Positions 53,317 to 61,220 of a stretch of 64,000 nucleotides of DNA are shown piece after piece (positions within the stretch are counted from its first letter, which is position 1; each line of letters opens with the position of its first letter). A program made the position numbers and the translations under genes. The notes under the pieces are model-generated. The model saw only the letters and a program-made list of their open reading frames with translations, was not told the DNA's origin and did not search any database. This DNA is from Candidatus Melainabacteria bacterium SSGW_16 (GTDB taxonomy: Bacteria; Cyanobacteriota; Vampirovibrionia; 2-02-FULL-35-15): assembly GCA_004769085.1 (NCBI GenBank), contig DUDS01000015.1, forward strand, positions 173,312 to 237,311. Reading direction: 5' to 3'.

Positions 53317-55094
53317 CATTAGGTACAACAAAACAAGTCCGCGAGCTTCTGGGATTTATAACACCAGATGAGTTCAGACAAATTAATCTGAAAAAATCCA
53401 GAGCCATGACTAATAAAATCATGGATATAAAATCAGCCATAAATAAATTTATAAAAGATGGCGATTATCTTGGCATAGGTGGTTTTGGAATGGACAGGAT
53501 TCCATCATGTGCACTTCATGAAATTGTCAGACAAAAGAAAAAGCATCTTACATTAGCCGGTCATACTGCTACGCATGACGGACAGATTTTATTTGCCGGG
53601 GAATGCATAGATAAAATCGATGCAGCATACGTTGTTGGGGTTGAACTGCTCGGACTATCACCAAATTACAGAAGAGCTTTTCAGGAAGGAAAGGTTCAGG
53701 TAACTGAATGGACAAATGCTACATTAGCATGGAGATACAAAGCAGCCAGCATGGGTATTCCATTCCTGCCGGTAAGAACAATGCTTGGGACTGAAACAAT
53801 TAAACACAGCAGAGCAATTGAATACAGCTGCCCATTCACAGGAGGAACATATGCACTTGTACCTGCCTGCTACCCTGATATTTCAATAATTCATGTTCCA
53901 AGATCTGACGAATACGGTAACTGCCAGATAGACGGGATTACAGTTTCGGATAGCGATCTTGCAAGAGCTTCAAGAAAATTAATTATCACCACAGAAGAAA
54001 TAATTCCCACAGAGCAAATAAGAGCAACCCCTGAAAGGACAATAATCCCTTACTACTATGTTGATGCAGTAGTACAAATCCCTTACGGTTCTTATCCTGG
54101 GAATATGCCTGGGAAATACTATCTGGATATTGAGCATTTAAATGAATGGAATGAAGCAGAAAAAGATCCTGCACAGCTTGAAAAGTTTATGGATAAATAC
54201 ATCTATGGTGTAAAAGACTGGAATGAATATATTGAACGATGTGGTGGAAAGAAAAGGCTTGCAGAATTAAAATCAATAGAGCTTGTTGAAAAAAAAGAAG
54301 TAAAAGAATCATCTCAGACTAACACCTCACCACCTAATATGATTGAATTTATGATCTGTGCTGCAAGCAGAGTGCTTGAAGACAATAAAACTGCTGTTGT
54401 AGGCACTGGACTCCCAATGCTTGCAGCAATGCTTGCACAAAAAACACATGCCACAAATCTTTTATTAATGTTTGAAGCTGGTGGAATTGCACCACTTCTT
54501 CCGGCACTACCAATGTCTGTAGGAGATTCCAGGACTCATCATAAAAGCCTGGTTGCAACAAGTATGCCGGAAATTATGGAAACCTGTGCGAGAGGAATGG
54601 TAGATTATGCATTTCTTGGTGGTGCACAAATAGACAAATATGGTAATTTAAACTCTACAATAATAGGAAATTATGACAAACCAAAAGTAAGGCTGCCAGG
54701 CAGCGGAGGTGCAAATGACCTTGCCTCACTTTGCTGGAACACAATAATCATAATGAAAATGGACAAGCACAAATTTGTTGAGAAGCTGGATTTTCTCACA
54801 ACACCAGGATACTTAACAGGAGCAGGGGCCAGGGAAAAGGCCGGACTCCCGCCTAATGCAGGTCCATTTAAAGTAATCACTGACTTTTGTATTTTAGGCT
54901 TTGATAAAGAAACTAAAGAAATGCAAGTGGAAAGCCTTCATCCAGGAGTAACTTTTGAAGATGTTCAAAACAGATGCTCTTTTAAACTAAAAATTGTAGA
55001 TAGCAAATTTCCTGTAACAAAAGAACCAACACAAAAAGAATTAGAAATCCTAAGAAAAGAAATTGATCCGAGAAAACAAGTGATTGGAAAATAA
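53313..55094 (+). CDS. Fused two-subunit family I CoA-transferase (GctAB-like)
   Basis: 593 residues. Residues about 35-320 correspond to the A subunit (GDYLGIGGFGMDRIPSCALHEIV, LVPACYPDISIIHV), residues about 345-575 to the B subunit (AAMLAQKTHATNLLLMFEAGGIAPLLP). Glu388 in MFEAGG is at the catalytic position of glutaconate CoA-transferase B subunits. The A-B fusion with an Arg/Lys-rich 40-residue linker is uncommon; IpdAB-like hydrolases lack the Glu. The first 30 residues precede the usual family start, but the ATGA overlap favours this start. It may activate acetoacetate or another oxo-acid from leucine degradation; substrate is inferred. Confidence 0.8.
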   Translation: MTLGTTKQVRELLGFITPDEFRQINLKKSRAMTNKIMDIKSAINKFIKDGDYLGIGGFGMDRIPSCALHEIVRQKKKHLTLAGHTATHDGQILFAGECIDKIDAAYVVGVELLGLSPNYRRAFQEGKVQVTEWTNATLAWRYKAASMGIPFLPVRTMLGTETIKHSRAIEYSCPFTGGTYALVPACYPDISIIHVPRSDEYGNCQIDGITVSDSDLARASRKLIITTEEIIPTEQIRATPERTIIPYYYVDAVVQIPYGSYPGNMPGKYYLDIEHLNEWNEAEKDPAQLEKFMDKYIYGVKDWNEYIERCGGKKRLAELKSIELVEKKEVKESSQTNTSPPNMIEFMICAASRVLEDNKTAVVGTGLPMLAAMLAQKTHATNLLLMFEAGGIAPLLPALPMSVGDSRTHHKSLVATSMPEIMETCARGMVDYAFLGGAQIDKYGNLNSTIIGNYDKPKVRLPGSGGANDLASLCWNTIIIMKMDKHKFVEKLDFLTTPGYLTGAGAREKAGLPPNAGPFKVITDFCILGFDKETKEMQVESLHPGVTFEDVQNRCSFKLKIVDSKFPVTKEPTQKELEILRKEIDPRKQVIGK

Positions 55095-55102
55095 ATATAA
55101 GT

Positions 55103-55210
55103 GCAAAAAGCATCTTGCGCTCCGCATTTTTCTCCTCAGCCCCTCCGCCCAAGAACTAACGGGTCCCCGTCAGGGCATTCGGAGAATAAATGCTATGCCG
55201 TGCTTTTTGC
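55103..55210. repeat. 108-bp imperfect palindromic element
   Basis: Perfect 10-bp ends (GCAAAAAGCA 55103-55112 / TGCTTTTTGC 55201-55210) enclose further paired blocks (GCATTT..CTCC with GGAG..AAATGC). The inner part is GC-rich and unlike its AT-rich surroundings. It stands between the CoA-transferase stop and the RiPP precursor gene, and could be a terminator, or a palindromic mobile element different from the repeat family A-G. Confidence 0.55.
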
Positions 55211-55272
55211 AAAATTAATTATCTATAATTAGTTAGCATGTACTGGAATAATGCTAGGATTTAATCGTTTGT

Positions 55273-55419
55273 ATGACTAGAAAAATTAAAAAGTTATCAA
55301 CTGTTATTTTATTCACATTAAAAGAAATTTTCATCCACGTAAGATCAAATAATACAGAAAAAAACTGCGGTGAAGATGAGTGCGGCGGCGACGGTTTGAA
55401 TATAAAGAATAAATTATGA
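55273..55419 (+). CDS. Candidate RiPP precursor peptide for the MNIO enzyme
   Basis: A 48-residue frame whose stop codon overlaps the MNIO start (ATGA), i.e. the same arrangement as precursor-enzyme pairs. N-terminal half is basic and hydrophobic (leader-like, residues 1-24); the C-terminal half carries the only two Cys in N-C-G-E-D-E-C-G-G-D-G, giving C-G-x3-C-G. This has the same spacing as the EGKCG repeats of MNIO-modified copper-binding peptides. Only a weak AGGA lies 13 bases upstream. No clear cleavable signal peptide. Too short for ordinary gene calling. Role as substrate is inference from neighbourhood and Cys motif. Confidence 0.65.
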   Translation: MTRKIKKLSTVILFTLKEIFIHVRSNNTEKNCGEDECGGDGLNIKNKL

Positions 55420-56273
55420 GAAGAATCTTCCCAAAAATGATAAAAAAACTTCCATACTTCGGAGTAGGACTTGGACTTAGAAGAGAACTTTACAAAGATA
55501 TCATTAAACACAGAGATAAAATTGACTGGCTTGAAATTGCTCCTGAAAATTATATGTGTCGCGGAGGACAAATATTTGAAAGGCTTTTAAATGTAAAAAA
55601 GTTTTTCCCTGTAATCCCACACGGACTTAATTTATCGATTGGAGGTACTGATCCATTTGATCCATTCCTTATAGAGAATGTTAAAAAACTTTTCAAAATC
55701 ATTAATCCACCATGGTACAGCGATCATTTGTGTTTTAACTATGTGGACAAAACCTATATTCATGACTTAATTCCTCTGCCATTTAATAAACCCACTGCAA
55801 AGCATGTAGCAGACAGGATTAAAAAAATTCAGGATATTTTTCAGATACCTTTTTTAATTGAAAACCCTTCATATTACATGCTTCTTGAAAAACAAAGCAT
55901 GAATGAAGCTGATTTTATAACAGAAGTCCTTGAACTTGCTGATTGTGGCTTTCTCCTTGATATTAATAACGTTTATGTAAACAGTAGAAACCACAAATAT
56001 GATGCGGTAAAGTTCCTGGATAGCTTACCACTGGATCGGGTAGTTCAGGTTCATATTGCAGGGCATTTAAATACAGGAAAAATAATAATTGATACTCATG
56101 GAGAATCTATAGTTAAAAATGTTTATAATTTGTTCAGAGAACTGCTTAAAAGGTGTTCACCAAAAGCAATACTCCTGGAGAGGGACTTTAATTTCCCACA
56201 TTTTAAAGAACTCCTGGATGAAATTAAAATGATTAGATCAATAACCAAATCCACAAAAAAAAGGGCAGCTTAA
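55416..56273 (+). CDS. Multinuclear non-heme iron oxidase (MNIO, DUF692)
   Basis: 285 residues of the DUF692 family (MbnB, TglH, ChrH, BufB). TIM-barrel with the expected metal ligands: PHGLNLSIGG, YSDHLCF, FLIENPSYYM, LDINNVYVN, VQVHIAGH and IDTHGES, LERDFNFP. These enzymes use two or three irons and O2 to modify Cys or Asn in peptides, producing oxazolone/thioamide, thiaglutamate or thiazole-type products. The upstream 48-residue Cys peptide and the downstream DUF2063 partner complete a minimal RiPP cluster. The first eight residues up to MIKKLPYF may be an over-extension, with ATG at 55437 as alternative. Confidence 0.92.
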   Translation: MRRIFPKMIKKLPYFGVGLGLRRELYKDIIKHRDKIDWLEIAPENYMCRGGQIFERLLNVKKFFPVIPHGLNLSIGGTDPFDPFLIENVKKLFKIINPPWYSDHLCFNYVDKTYIHDLIPLPFNKPTAKHVADRIKKIQDIFQIPFLIENPSYYMLLEKQSMNEADFITEVLELADCGFLLDINNVYVNSRNHKYDAVKFLDSLPLDRVVQVHIAGHLNTGKIIIDTHGESIVKNVYNLFRELLKRCSPKAILLERDFNFPHFKELLDEIKMIRSITKSTKKRAA

Positions 56274-56276
56274 TGC

Positions 56277-56440
56277 ATTACTACTTACTTAACAGTTATA
56301 ATTTTATAGTTAACTTACTTGTAATGAAAGGTTTTGGTCCGCCCAAGGCGGAGCAAAACCTGTAGAATGTTAGGAATAGCAGACTGTAAGCACCTTGCAA
56401 AGCCCGACAAGCGAAGAATGAGCAAGGAGGGCGGTAGGTA
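56277..56440 (-). repeat. Interspersed structured repeat, copy F, inside the MNIO operon
   Basis: Inverted copy of the family. Hairpin: GGTTTTG-gt-CCGCC (56330-56343) / GGCGG-ag-CAAAACC (56347-56360). The GC-rich arm 56395-56438 is the reverse complement of the left module of copy A. It separates the MNIO gene from its DUF2063 partner by 177 bp, so it may carry a processing or polarity signal. Confidence 0.7.
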
Positions 56441-56449
56441 GAAACCTTA

Positions 56450-57214
56450 ATGTCAGTTAAAAAATTAAAAGAAAAAGAAAAGATCATAAAAGATTTGATT
56501 TTATTTAACTCAGTATGGAACAAGAGAAATAAAATCAGAGCAGCAAAAGAACTACCAAAAGAAGCAATAAAAAGAATCAGTGTTTACCGGGGTTTGGTCA
56601 AAACATCATTTACAGATGTTATATCAAGAATTTATCCACTGACTAAAAAACTAATTGGAAATAAATGGAAATCTCTTTTATCAGAATATGTACAGGCACA
56701 CCCACCTGATTCCCCACTGCTTCATATGGTGGGAGAAAAACTACCTGAATATCTCCAAAAACAAAAACCTATTATAAAAAAATATCCTTTTATATCTGAG
56801 CTTACCAGATATGAGTGGGTTGAACTTGAGGTATCTGAAATGGAAACAAATTTAAATGGTAAAAGAGAAAAAGGCGTCTTGCATCTCAATCCTGCAAGTA
56901 AAATATGTTCTTTTAACTACCCAATACCACTTATTACAGAAATGCTAGAAAACAATCAGTCCCTGAAAAAAATACAAAAATCTTCTACAAATGTAATTCT
57001 TTACAGGGATACAAAAGATCTAACCGTAAGAGTTTTTGAACTGTCACAAAGCACTTTAGATTTCCTGGATCTTTGCAAGGAGGGGTACTCTTATGAGTTA
57101 TCACTATTTAGCCTTACATTTTTATACCAGATTCCGGAAGAAAATCAGAAAGAATTTAAATACCAGCTTGATGAACTAATTAAAAATCTGAAGAAAAACA
57201 GAATACTAATCTAG
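56450..57214 (+). CDS. DUF2063 / MbnC-like partner of the MNIO enzyme
   Basis: 254 residues. N-terminal DUF2063 pattern ISVYRGLVKTSFTDVISRIYPLTKKLIG, YVQAHPPDSPLLHMVGEKLPEYL and ELTRYEWVELEVS; the C-terminal half resembles the RRE-like peptide-binding domain of MbnC/BufC-type partners. These proteins recruit the precursor and form a complex with the MNIO enzyme. The upstream operon part contains repeat copy F. The 3' end overlaps the convergent ccdA by 4 bp. Confidence 0.85.
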   Translation: MSVKKLKEKEKIIKDLILFNSVWNKRNKIRAAKELPKEAIKRISVYRGLVKTSFTDVISRIYPLTKKLIGNKWKSLLSEYVQAHPPDSPLLHMVGEKLPEYLQKQKPIIKKYPFISELTRYEWVELEVSEMETNLNGKREKGVLHLNPASKICSFNYPIPLITEMLENNQSLKKIQKSSTNVILYRDTKDLTVRVFELSQSTLDFLDLCKEGYSYELSLFSLTFLYQIPEENQKEFKYQLDELIKNLKKNRILI

Positions 57215-57930
57215 TTAATAAACCAATTAATTCCTAAATATAAATAAAAGGCACCAAGCAATGCCATTATAATACTGCTCACTACAGTCACAATTTTTGT
57301 ATGCTTCTTGAAGAAATCAAGCTGCTTAGCAAGTCCGGCAAACACACTGGTCAGAAAAATAACTCCTGTGTAACCTACTGAATAAGCAAACATAATAAGC
57401 GCTCCACCAATTGCTGAGCCTGCTGCACTAGCCATTGCCAGTATGGCAAATAATATCGGGCTTGCGCAGGGAGAACTTACAAGCGAAAATGCAATTCCTA
57501 CAAAAAACGGACTACCATGAGGAATATTTTTTACAAACTGGGGCAAGGGTAAATGCACAATTTCAAGTACAAGCAGGCACATAAATAAAATAAAAATACC
57601 AATGACAATATTCACATATCCTTTATATTCAATCATTACAAAACTTGTAAATGAGGCAAAAAGACCCAAGGCAGAAAAAACAACTGCAGACCCAAGACAG
57701 AACATTAAAGACTTTCCGATTGCATCCCTTTTGGAAGTTATTTTTGTCGCACCTATATAACTTAAATAAAGCGGAATCATTGGAACTACACAAGGAGTTA
57801 AGCTAGCCGACAATCCTCCTCCAAAAGCAAATAAAATCAGTAAAGGTAACGGTAGCCCCTGGTTTACTTTTAGAAATTCTGAAACTGAGTGCTCAAAATT
57901 TGAAATAATTGTACTTAATTCATTTAGCAT
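57211..57930 (-). CDS. ccdA: CcdA-type cytochrome c biogenesis thiol transporter
   Basis: 239 residues, six membrane helices. The two redox Cys lie in LSASLTPCVVPMIP (first helix) and SLVSSPCASPILF (fourth). It carries electrons from cytoplasmic thioredoxin across the membrane to periplasmic disulfide partners, for cytochrome c maturation. Gene order next to a periplasmic-type thioredoxin lipoprotein (58083) and the abundance of c-type cytochromes in this window fit that role. Confidence 0.93.
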   Translation of the reverse strand: MLNELSTIISNFEHSVSEFLKVNQGLPLPLLILFAFGGGLSASLTPCVVPMIPLYLSYIGATKITSKRDAIGKSLMFCLGSAVVFSALGLFASFTSFVMIEYKGYVNIVIGIFILFMCLLVLEIVHLPLPQFVKNIPHGSPFFVGIAFSLVSSPCASPILFAILAMASAAGSAIGGALIMFAYSVGYTGVIFLTSVFAGLAKQLDFFKKHTKIVTVVSSIIMALLGAFYLYLGINWFIN

Positions 57931-58082
57931 TATTTACATTGTATGTTATGAGACAAATTTTGATATATTTTATTTCAGTATAAAATTGCATCCAAATAGC
58001 ATCTAAATATCATATAAAATGCCTTTACTAATGAAATAAGTTAAAATATTCCTTCGTTATCTTCATTAAAGAGGCATATATC

Positions 58083-58541
58083 ATGAAAAGAATATTATTT
58101 TTAATTTCAGTTTTTATTTTATCAATGTCACTCTCTGGATGTTCTATTATTGGTTTTAAAAAAATCTCTGAAGAAGAAATTCAAAACATCGTAAAGAGAG
58201 TTCAAACATCAAAAATTATCATTCTTGATGTTTACCACAAACATTGCGAGAGCTGTAAACATATTGAACCTGTAATAAAAAAACTTGAGTCTGATTATTC
58301 TCAAAATCCGGATGTTGTTTTCCTTAAACATGATCTGTCAAACCCTTTTACATCCAGGAATTCCAGAGCTGTTGGAAAAGCACTTGGGATTGAAAATATT
58401 TATAAATCCCAGAGATTCAGTGGTATTGTACTTGTTATAAATACCCAGTCTAAAAAAGTACTGGATACTCTAGTAGCAGAGTATAATATTGACACTTACA
58501 TAAAAGTAATAGAAAAAAGATTAAAAGATAATGAATCATAA
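58083..58541 (+). CDS. Thioredoxin-like lipoprotein
   Basis: 152 residues. Lipoprotein signal (MKRILFLISVFILSMSLSGC), then a thioredoxin fold with CESC active site in VYHKHCESCKHIEP instead of CGPC. It may receive electrons from CcdA and reduce apocytochrome c or other disulfides (the RiPP Cys, as speculation). AGAGG RBS is seen. It overlaps the following [2Fe-2S] protein gene by 11 bp. Confidence 0.85.
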   Translation: MKRILFLISVFILSMSLSGCSIIGFKKISEEEIQNIVKRVQTSKIIILDVYHKHCESCKHIEPVIKKLESDYSQNPDVVFLKHDLSNPFTSRNSRAVGKALGIENIYKSQRFSGIVLVINTQSKKVLDTLVAEYNIDTYIKVIEKRLKDNES

Positions 58542-58842
58542 CATTCCATTTAAAAAACATATTCTCGTATGTATAAATGAAACCTGTAAAAATCAGGGCA
58601 GTGACAAAATATTTGAGGCTCTGAAAATAAAGATAAAAGAATTAAACTTAAAAAAGACCTATAGACCCTCCAGGGTGGTTTGTCTGGGTCTTTGTGGAAA
58701 AGGACCTAATGTAGTAGTTTGGCCTGAAGGTACAGTGTACTGTGGTTTTAAAGAGGAAAATATTGATGATTTAATACAAAAACATCTTCTTCGTGGAGAA
58801 GAGTTAACAAACCTCTTGTACAAGCCTGATATACCAAGTTAA
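58531..58842 (+). CDS. Thioredoxin-like [2Fe-2S] ferredoxin
   Basis: 103 residues of the shethna/NuoE-like family: VCINETCKNQGS gives the first two Cys, RPSRVVCLGLCGKGPNVVVWPEG the second two, spaced as in the TRX-like [2Fe-2S] ferredoxins. No signal peptide, so cytoplasmic. It is coupled to the lipoprotein thioredoxin gene by overlap, an odd pairing because the two would lie on opposite sides of the membrane. Confidence 0.85.
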   Translation: MNHNIPFKKHILVCINETCKNQGSDKIFEALKIKIKELNLKKTYRPSRVVCLGLCGKGPNVVVWPEGTVYCGFKEENIDDLIQKHLLRGEELTNLLYKPDIPS

Positions 58843-58852
58843 AATACCTAAC

Positions 58853-59047
58853 ATGATAAAAAATTGTGTATTAGTTTTTATAATTTTGTTTTTAACAGTA
58901 TTTAGTACAGGCTGTTCCTTTATAAAGGAACAAATCCTGGACAAATTTATCCAGGATTCCGGAAGTACAGATGAACCGGCAGACCAGGACAAAGAAAAGC
59001 AAAGACAGGAATCAGGACCTATTCCTATAAATCCACAGCACTCGTAA
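58853..59047 (+). CDS. Small lipoprotein
   Basis: 64 residues. Signal peptide with lipobox FSTGC (Cys21), then an acidic, Gln/Asp-rich tail with no fold predicted. Ten bp behind the [2Fe-2S] gene and 1 bp before the convergent cytochrome c gene. Function unknown; probably a membrane-attached small protein. Confidence 0.65.
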   Translation: MIKNCVLVFIILFLTVFSTGCSFIKEQILDKFIQDSGSTDEPADQDKEKQRQESGPIPINPQHS

Positions 59048-59048
59048 A

Positions 59049-59621
59049 CTACTTATTCTTAGTTGTATCCTTAACTTTAATCTTAACTGTATTTGATTCA
59101 GATCCATCAGGATTTTGAACCTTAATTTCATGTATTCCCGCTGCATTAAAAACAAAATTCACTATAAGTAAAATGTTTGATTTAAATGTGGTGAGTGTTT
59201 CATTATTATCAATTAAAGCTTTTGCACCTTCAATAAAATTTTTTCCCTGAATCTTTAATGCAATCATTGAACCTATTTTTACTTTAGGAGGTTTTATCCG
59301 TGTAATACTTGGACTTAGTGGTTCTTCAGTACCAGGACTATTTTGTGAGTTATCTTCAGGCTGTTTAAAAAATTCAGGAAACTGTTTTACAAGTTGATCA
59401 GTAATTTTAAAACCAGCTCCTTTAAAGGCTCTGCCAAATTCATTTTGTGGTCCAGCTCCATTTGGGCTAAAATGGCAGACATTACACATGCCTCTTAACT
59501 CCGGCAGTGATCTTTTATCACTATCATATTTAAACTGGCAGTTTGAAAATGCATAACCAGCATTTATTGTTAATAGAAATATGAGAAAAAATAATAATAG
59601 TTTTATTTTCTGCATATCCAT
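59049..59621 (-). CDS. Exported cytochrome c-like protein with IPT/TIG domain
   Basis: 190 residues. Signal peptide (5-25, cleavage after GYA), a short cytochrome segment with CNVCHFSPNGAGPQNEFG (residues about 46-63), a Pro/Ser-rich linker, and from about residue 108 an IPT/TIG-like beta-sandwich (PSITRIKPPKVKIGSMIALKI, ...GIHEIKVQNPDGSESNTV). The CNVCH heme site with NGAG..EFG is like multi-heme or hydrolase-type small cytochromes. A heme domain joined to an IPT fold suggests a surface-exposed electron-transfer or adhesin-like role; this is inference. Confidence 0.75.
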   Translation of the reverse strand: MDMQKIKLLLFFLIFLLTINAGYAFSNCQFKYDSDKRSLPELRGMCNVCHFSPNGAGPQNEFGRAFKGAGFKITDQLVKQFPEFFKQPEDNSQNSPGTEEPLSPSITRIKPPKVKIGSMIALKIQGKNFIEGAKALIDNNETLTTFKSNILLIVNFVFNAAGIHEIKVQNPDGSESNTVKIKVKDTTKNK

Positions 59622-59659
59622 ATAATATTACACATATCCTTTTTTTAAAATGATTTTTT

Positions 59660-60976
59660 ATGATGAATACGGCTACTAGTTTTAAACAAAGAACATATTT
59701 AGATCCAATACATGGGCCTATTCAGCTAAATCTTAAAGATGAGGCTGAAAATCTCATTGCTCAGCTCATTGATACTGAGGAATTTCAGAGATTAAGAAGA
59801 ATACGTCAAATGGGTACAGCATCTTACACTTTTCACGGTGCTGAACATACCCGTTTTGGTCATAGCCTCGGGGCATTTTTTGTGGCACGAAAAATGATAG
59901 CTCATCTGATTAATTATTACCCACAAATAGAAAATTACAAGTCAGAAATCATGGTCTCAGCATTATTACATGATGTAGGACATGGACCATTCAGTCATAC
60001 CTCTGAAAAAATTACTAATTTTACTCATGAAGACATTACAAAAAAAATAATTCAGGGTGAAACTAACATAAATAGGATCTTAAAAAACCAAAATAAAGAC
60101 CTGCCAAGCTCTATTTCACAAATACTTGAATATAAGACAAATCCAAAATTTATCTGTCAGCTTATTTCAAGCTACATAGACTGTGACAGACTGGATTATC
60201 TGCACAGAGATTCATATTATGTCGGTGTTCCTTATGGTCTTACTGGTTCTGAAAGAATAATTTCTTCACTTGATATTGATTCAGATTGTCTTGTACTCAG
60301 GGAAAGTGTTGGACTTGATCCAGTTATTCATTATTTACAGGCCAGGTACTCCATGTATCAGCAGATCTATCAGCATAAAAAAAATCTGGCTTGTGATTTT
60401 ATGCTGAGAAAGATTTTTCAAAGAATTAAAGAGACAAAACCAAACAATATTTTCCAGCCTGTTAATAACTGGCTTTCACTGGATAAAAATGACTTAAAAA
60501 ACTTTGATATTGATTTATATTTGCAAGTTGATGATTATTCAGTTATTTCAAATTTTCATATCCTTGCATCAGATCAGAAAACTGATAAAATTCTCAAGGA
60601 TCTTTCCAGAAGTTATATTTATAGGAAATTGTTTAAATCCCTTGAATTTCGTCCGGATATAAACTCTGAACAGGTAAAAGAGATAGAAGAAAAAATAAAA
60701 CAAATTGCAATCCATAAAGGATTTGAAGCCAAGTATTATGTTGGTATAGAACAGTCTTCATCAAAGCCATATGAACCTTATCAAATTAAAAATGGTAAAA
60801 CAAGTAAAGCAATTTTCATAAAACAAAAAAATGGGAAAGTAAAGGAATTATCTGAGATATCCGATTTAGTAAAGGCTTTAAGTGAAAAGAACGTTGTAAA
60901 AACATGTCTTGTGTTTTCTCCTGTTATTGAAGAAGATATTTACAGCATAAAAGGCTTTCACGAGCTATTTATCTAA
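59660..60976 (+). CDS. HD-domain phosphohydrolase (dNTPase-like)
   Basis: 438 residues; ATG at 59663 is an equal alternative. Dgt/SAMHD1-like HD proteins have the YLDPIHGPIQL entry, HTRFGHSLGAFFVARKM, SALLHDVGHGPFSHTSE (HD pair) and IDCDRLDYLHRDSYY (third metal ligand). These enzymes hydrolyse dNTPs, or related nucleotides, in the cytoplasm. No regulatory partner is adjacent. Confidence 0.9.
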   Translation: MMNTATSFKQRTYLDPIHGPIQLNLKDEAENLIAQLIDTEEFQRLRRIRQMGTASYTFHGAEHTRFGHSLGAFFVARKMIAHLINYYPQIENYKSEIMVSALLHDVGHGPFSHTSEKITNFTHEDITKKIIQGETNINRILKNQNKDLPSSISQILEYKTNPKFICQLISSYIDCDRLDYLHRDSYYVGVPYGLTGSERIISSLDIDSDCLVLRESVGLDPVIHYLQARYSMYQQIYQHKKNLACDFMLRKIFQRIKETKPNNIFQPVNNWLSLDKNDLKNFDIDLYLQVDDYSVISNFHILASDQKTDKILKDLSRSYIYRKLFKSLEFRPDINSEQVKEIEEKIKQIAIHKGFEAKYYVGIEQSSSKPYEPYQIKNGKTSKAIFIKQKNGKVKELSEISDLVKALSEKNVVKTCLVFSPVIEEDIYSIKGFHELFI

Positions 60977-61049
60977 ATCAGTTATAATTGATTTGATTCT
61001 TTTGTTACTGGTTTCTTTAGTAAAGCCGTTCTAGTAAAATACAAGCGAA

Positions 61050-61124
61050 GGTTTTTCCTTATGCGAAAAACCGTAGCGTCAAATAAAGGAGGCATATAAG
61101 AGCGAAGCGATTTCTTGAAATCGC
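61050..61124 (+). other. Two hairpins upstream of tRNA-Ala
   Basis: GGTTTTT (61050-61056) / AAAAACC (61066-61072) and a perfect 8-bp stem with two-base loop, GCGATTTC (61107-61114) / GAAATCGC (61117-61124). The first could end the HD gene transcript; the second is 24 bp before the tRNA and might be part of its precursor. No promoter with clear -35/-10 was identified between them. Confidence 0.4.
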
Positions 61125-61147
61125 GGAGCGATAATACAGAAAGATAC

Positions 61148-61220
61148 GGGCTCATAGCTCAGTTGGTAGAGCGCCTGGTTTGCATCCAGGAGGTCAGGAG
61201 TTCGAGTCTCCTTGGGTCCA
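61148..61220 (+). tRNA. tRNA-Ala (UGC anticodon)
   Basis: 73 nt cloverleaf: acceptor GGGCTCA/TGGGTCC, D arm GCTC-AGTTGGTAGA-GCGC, anticodon stem CCTGG with loop TTTGCAT (anticodon TGC), T arm AGGAG-TTCGAGT-CTCCT, discriminator A. CCA is not encoded. G-T wobbles in the acceptor stem. It overlaps the end of the minus-strand methyltransferase gene by 62 bp in antisense. Confidence 0.96.

Noticed and set aside
61086..61100. Strong SD-like AAAGGAGG before the tRNA as start of a small gene
   Set aside because: No start codon at suitable distance opens a useful reading frame; the stretch is hairpin-rich noncoding DNA.
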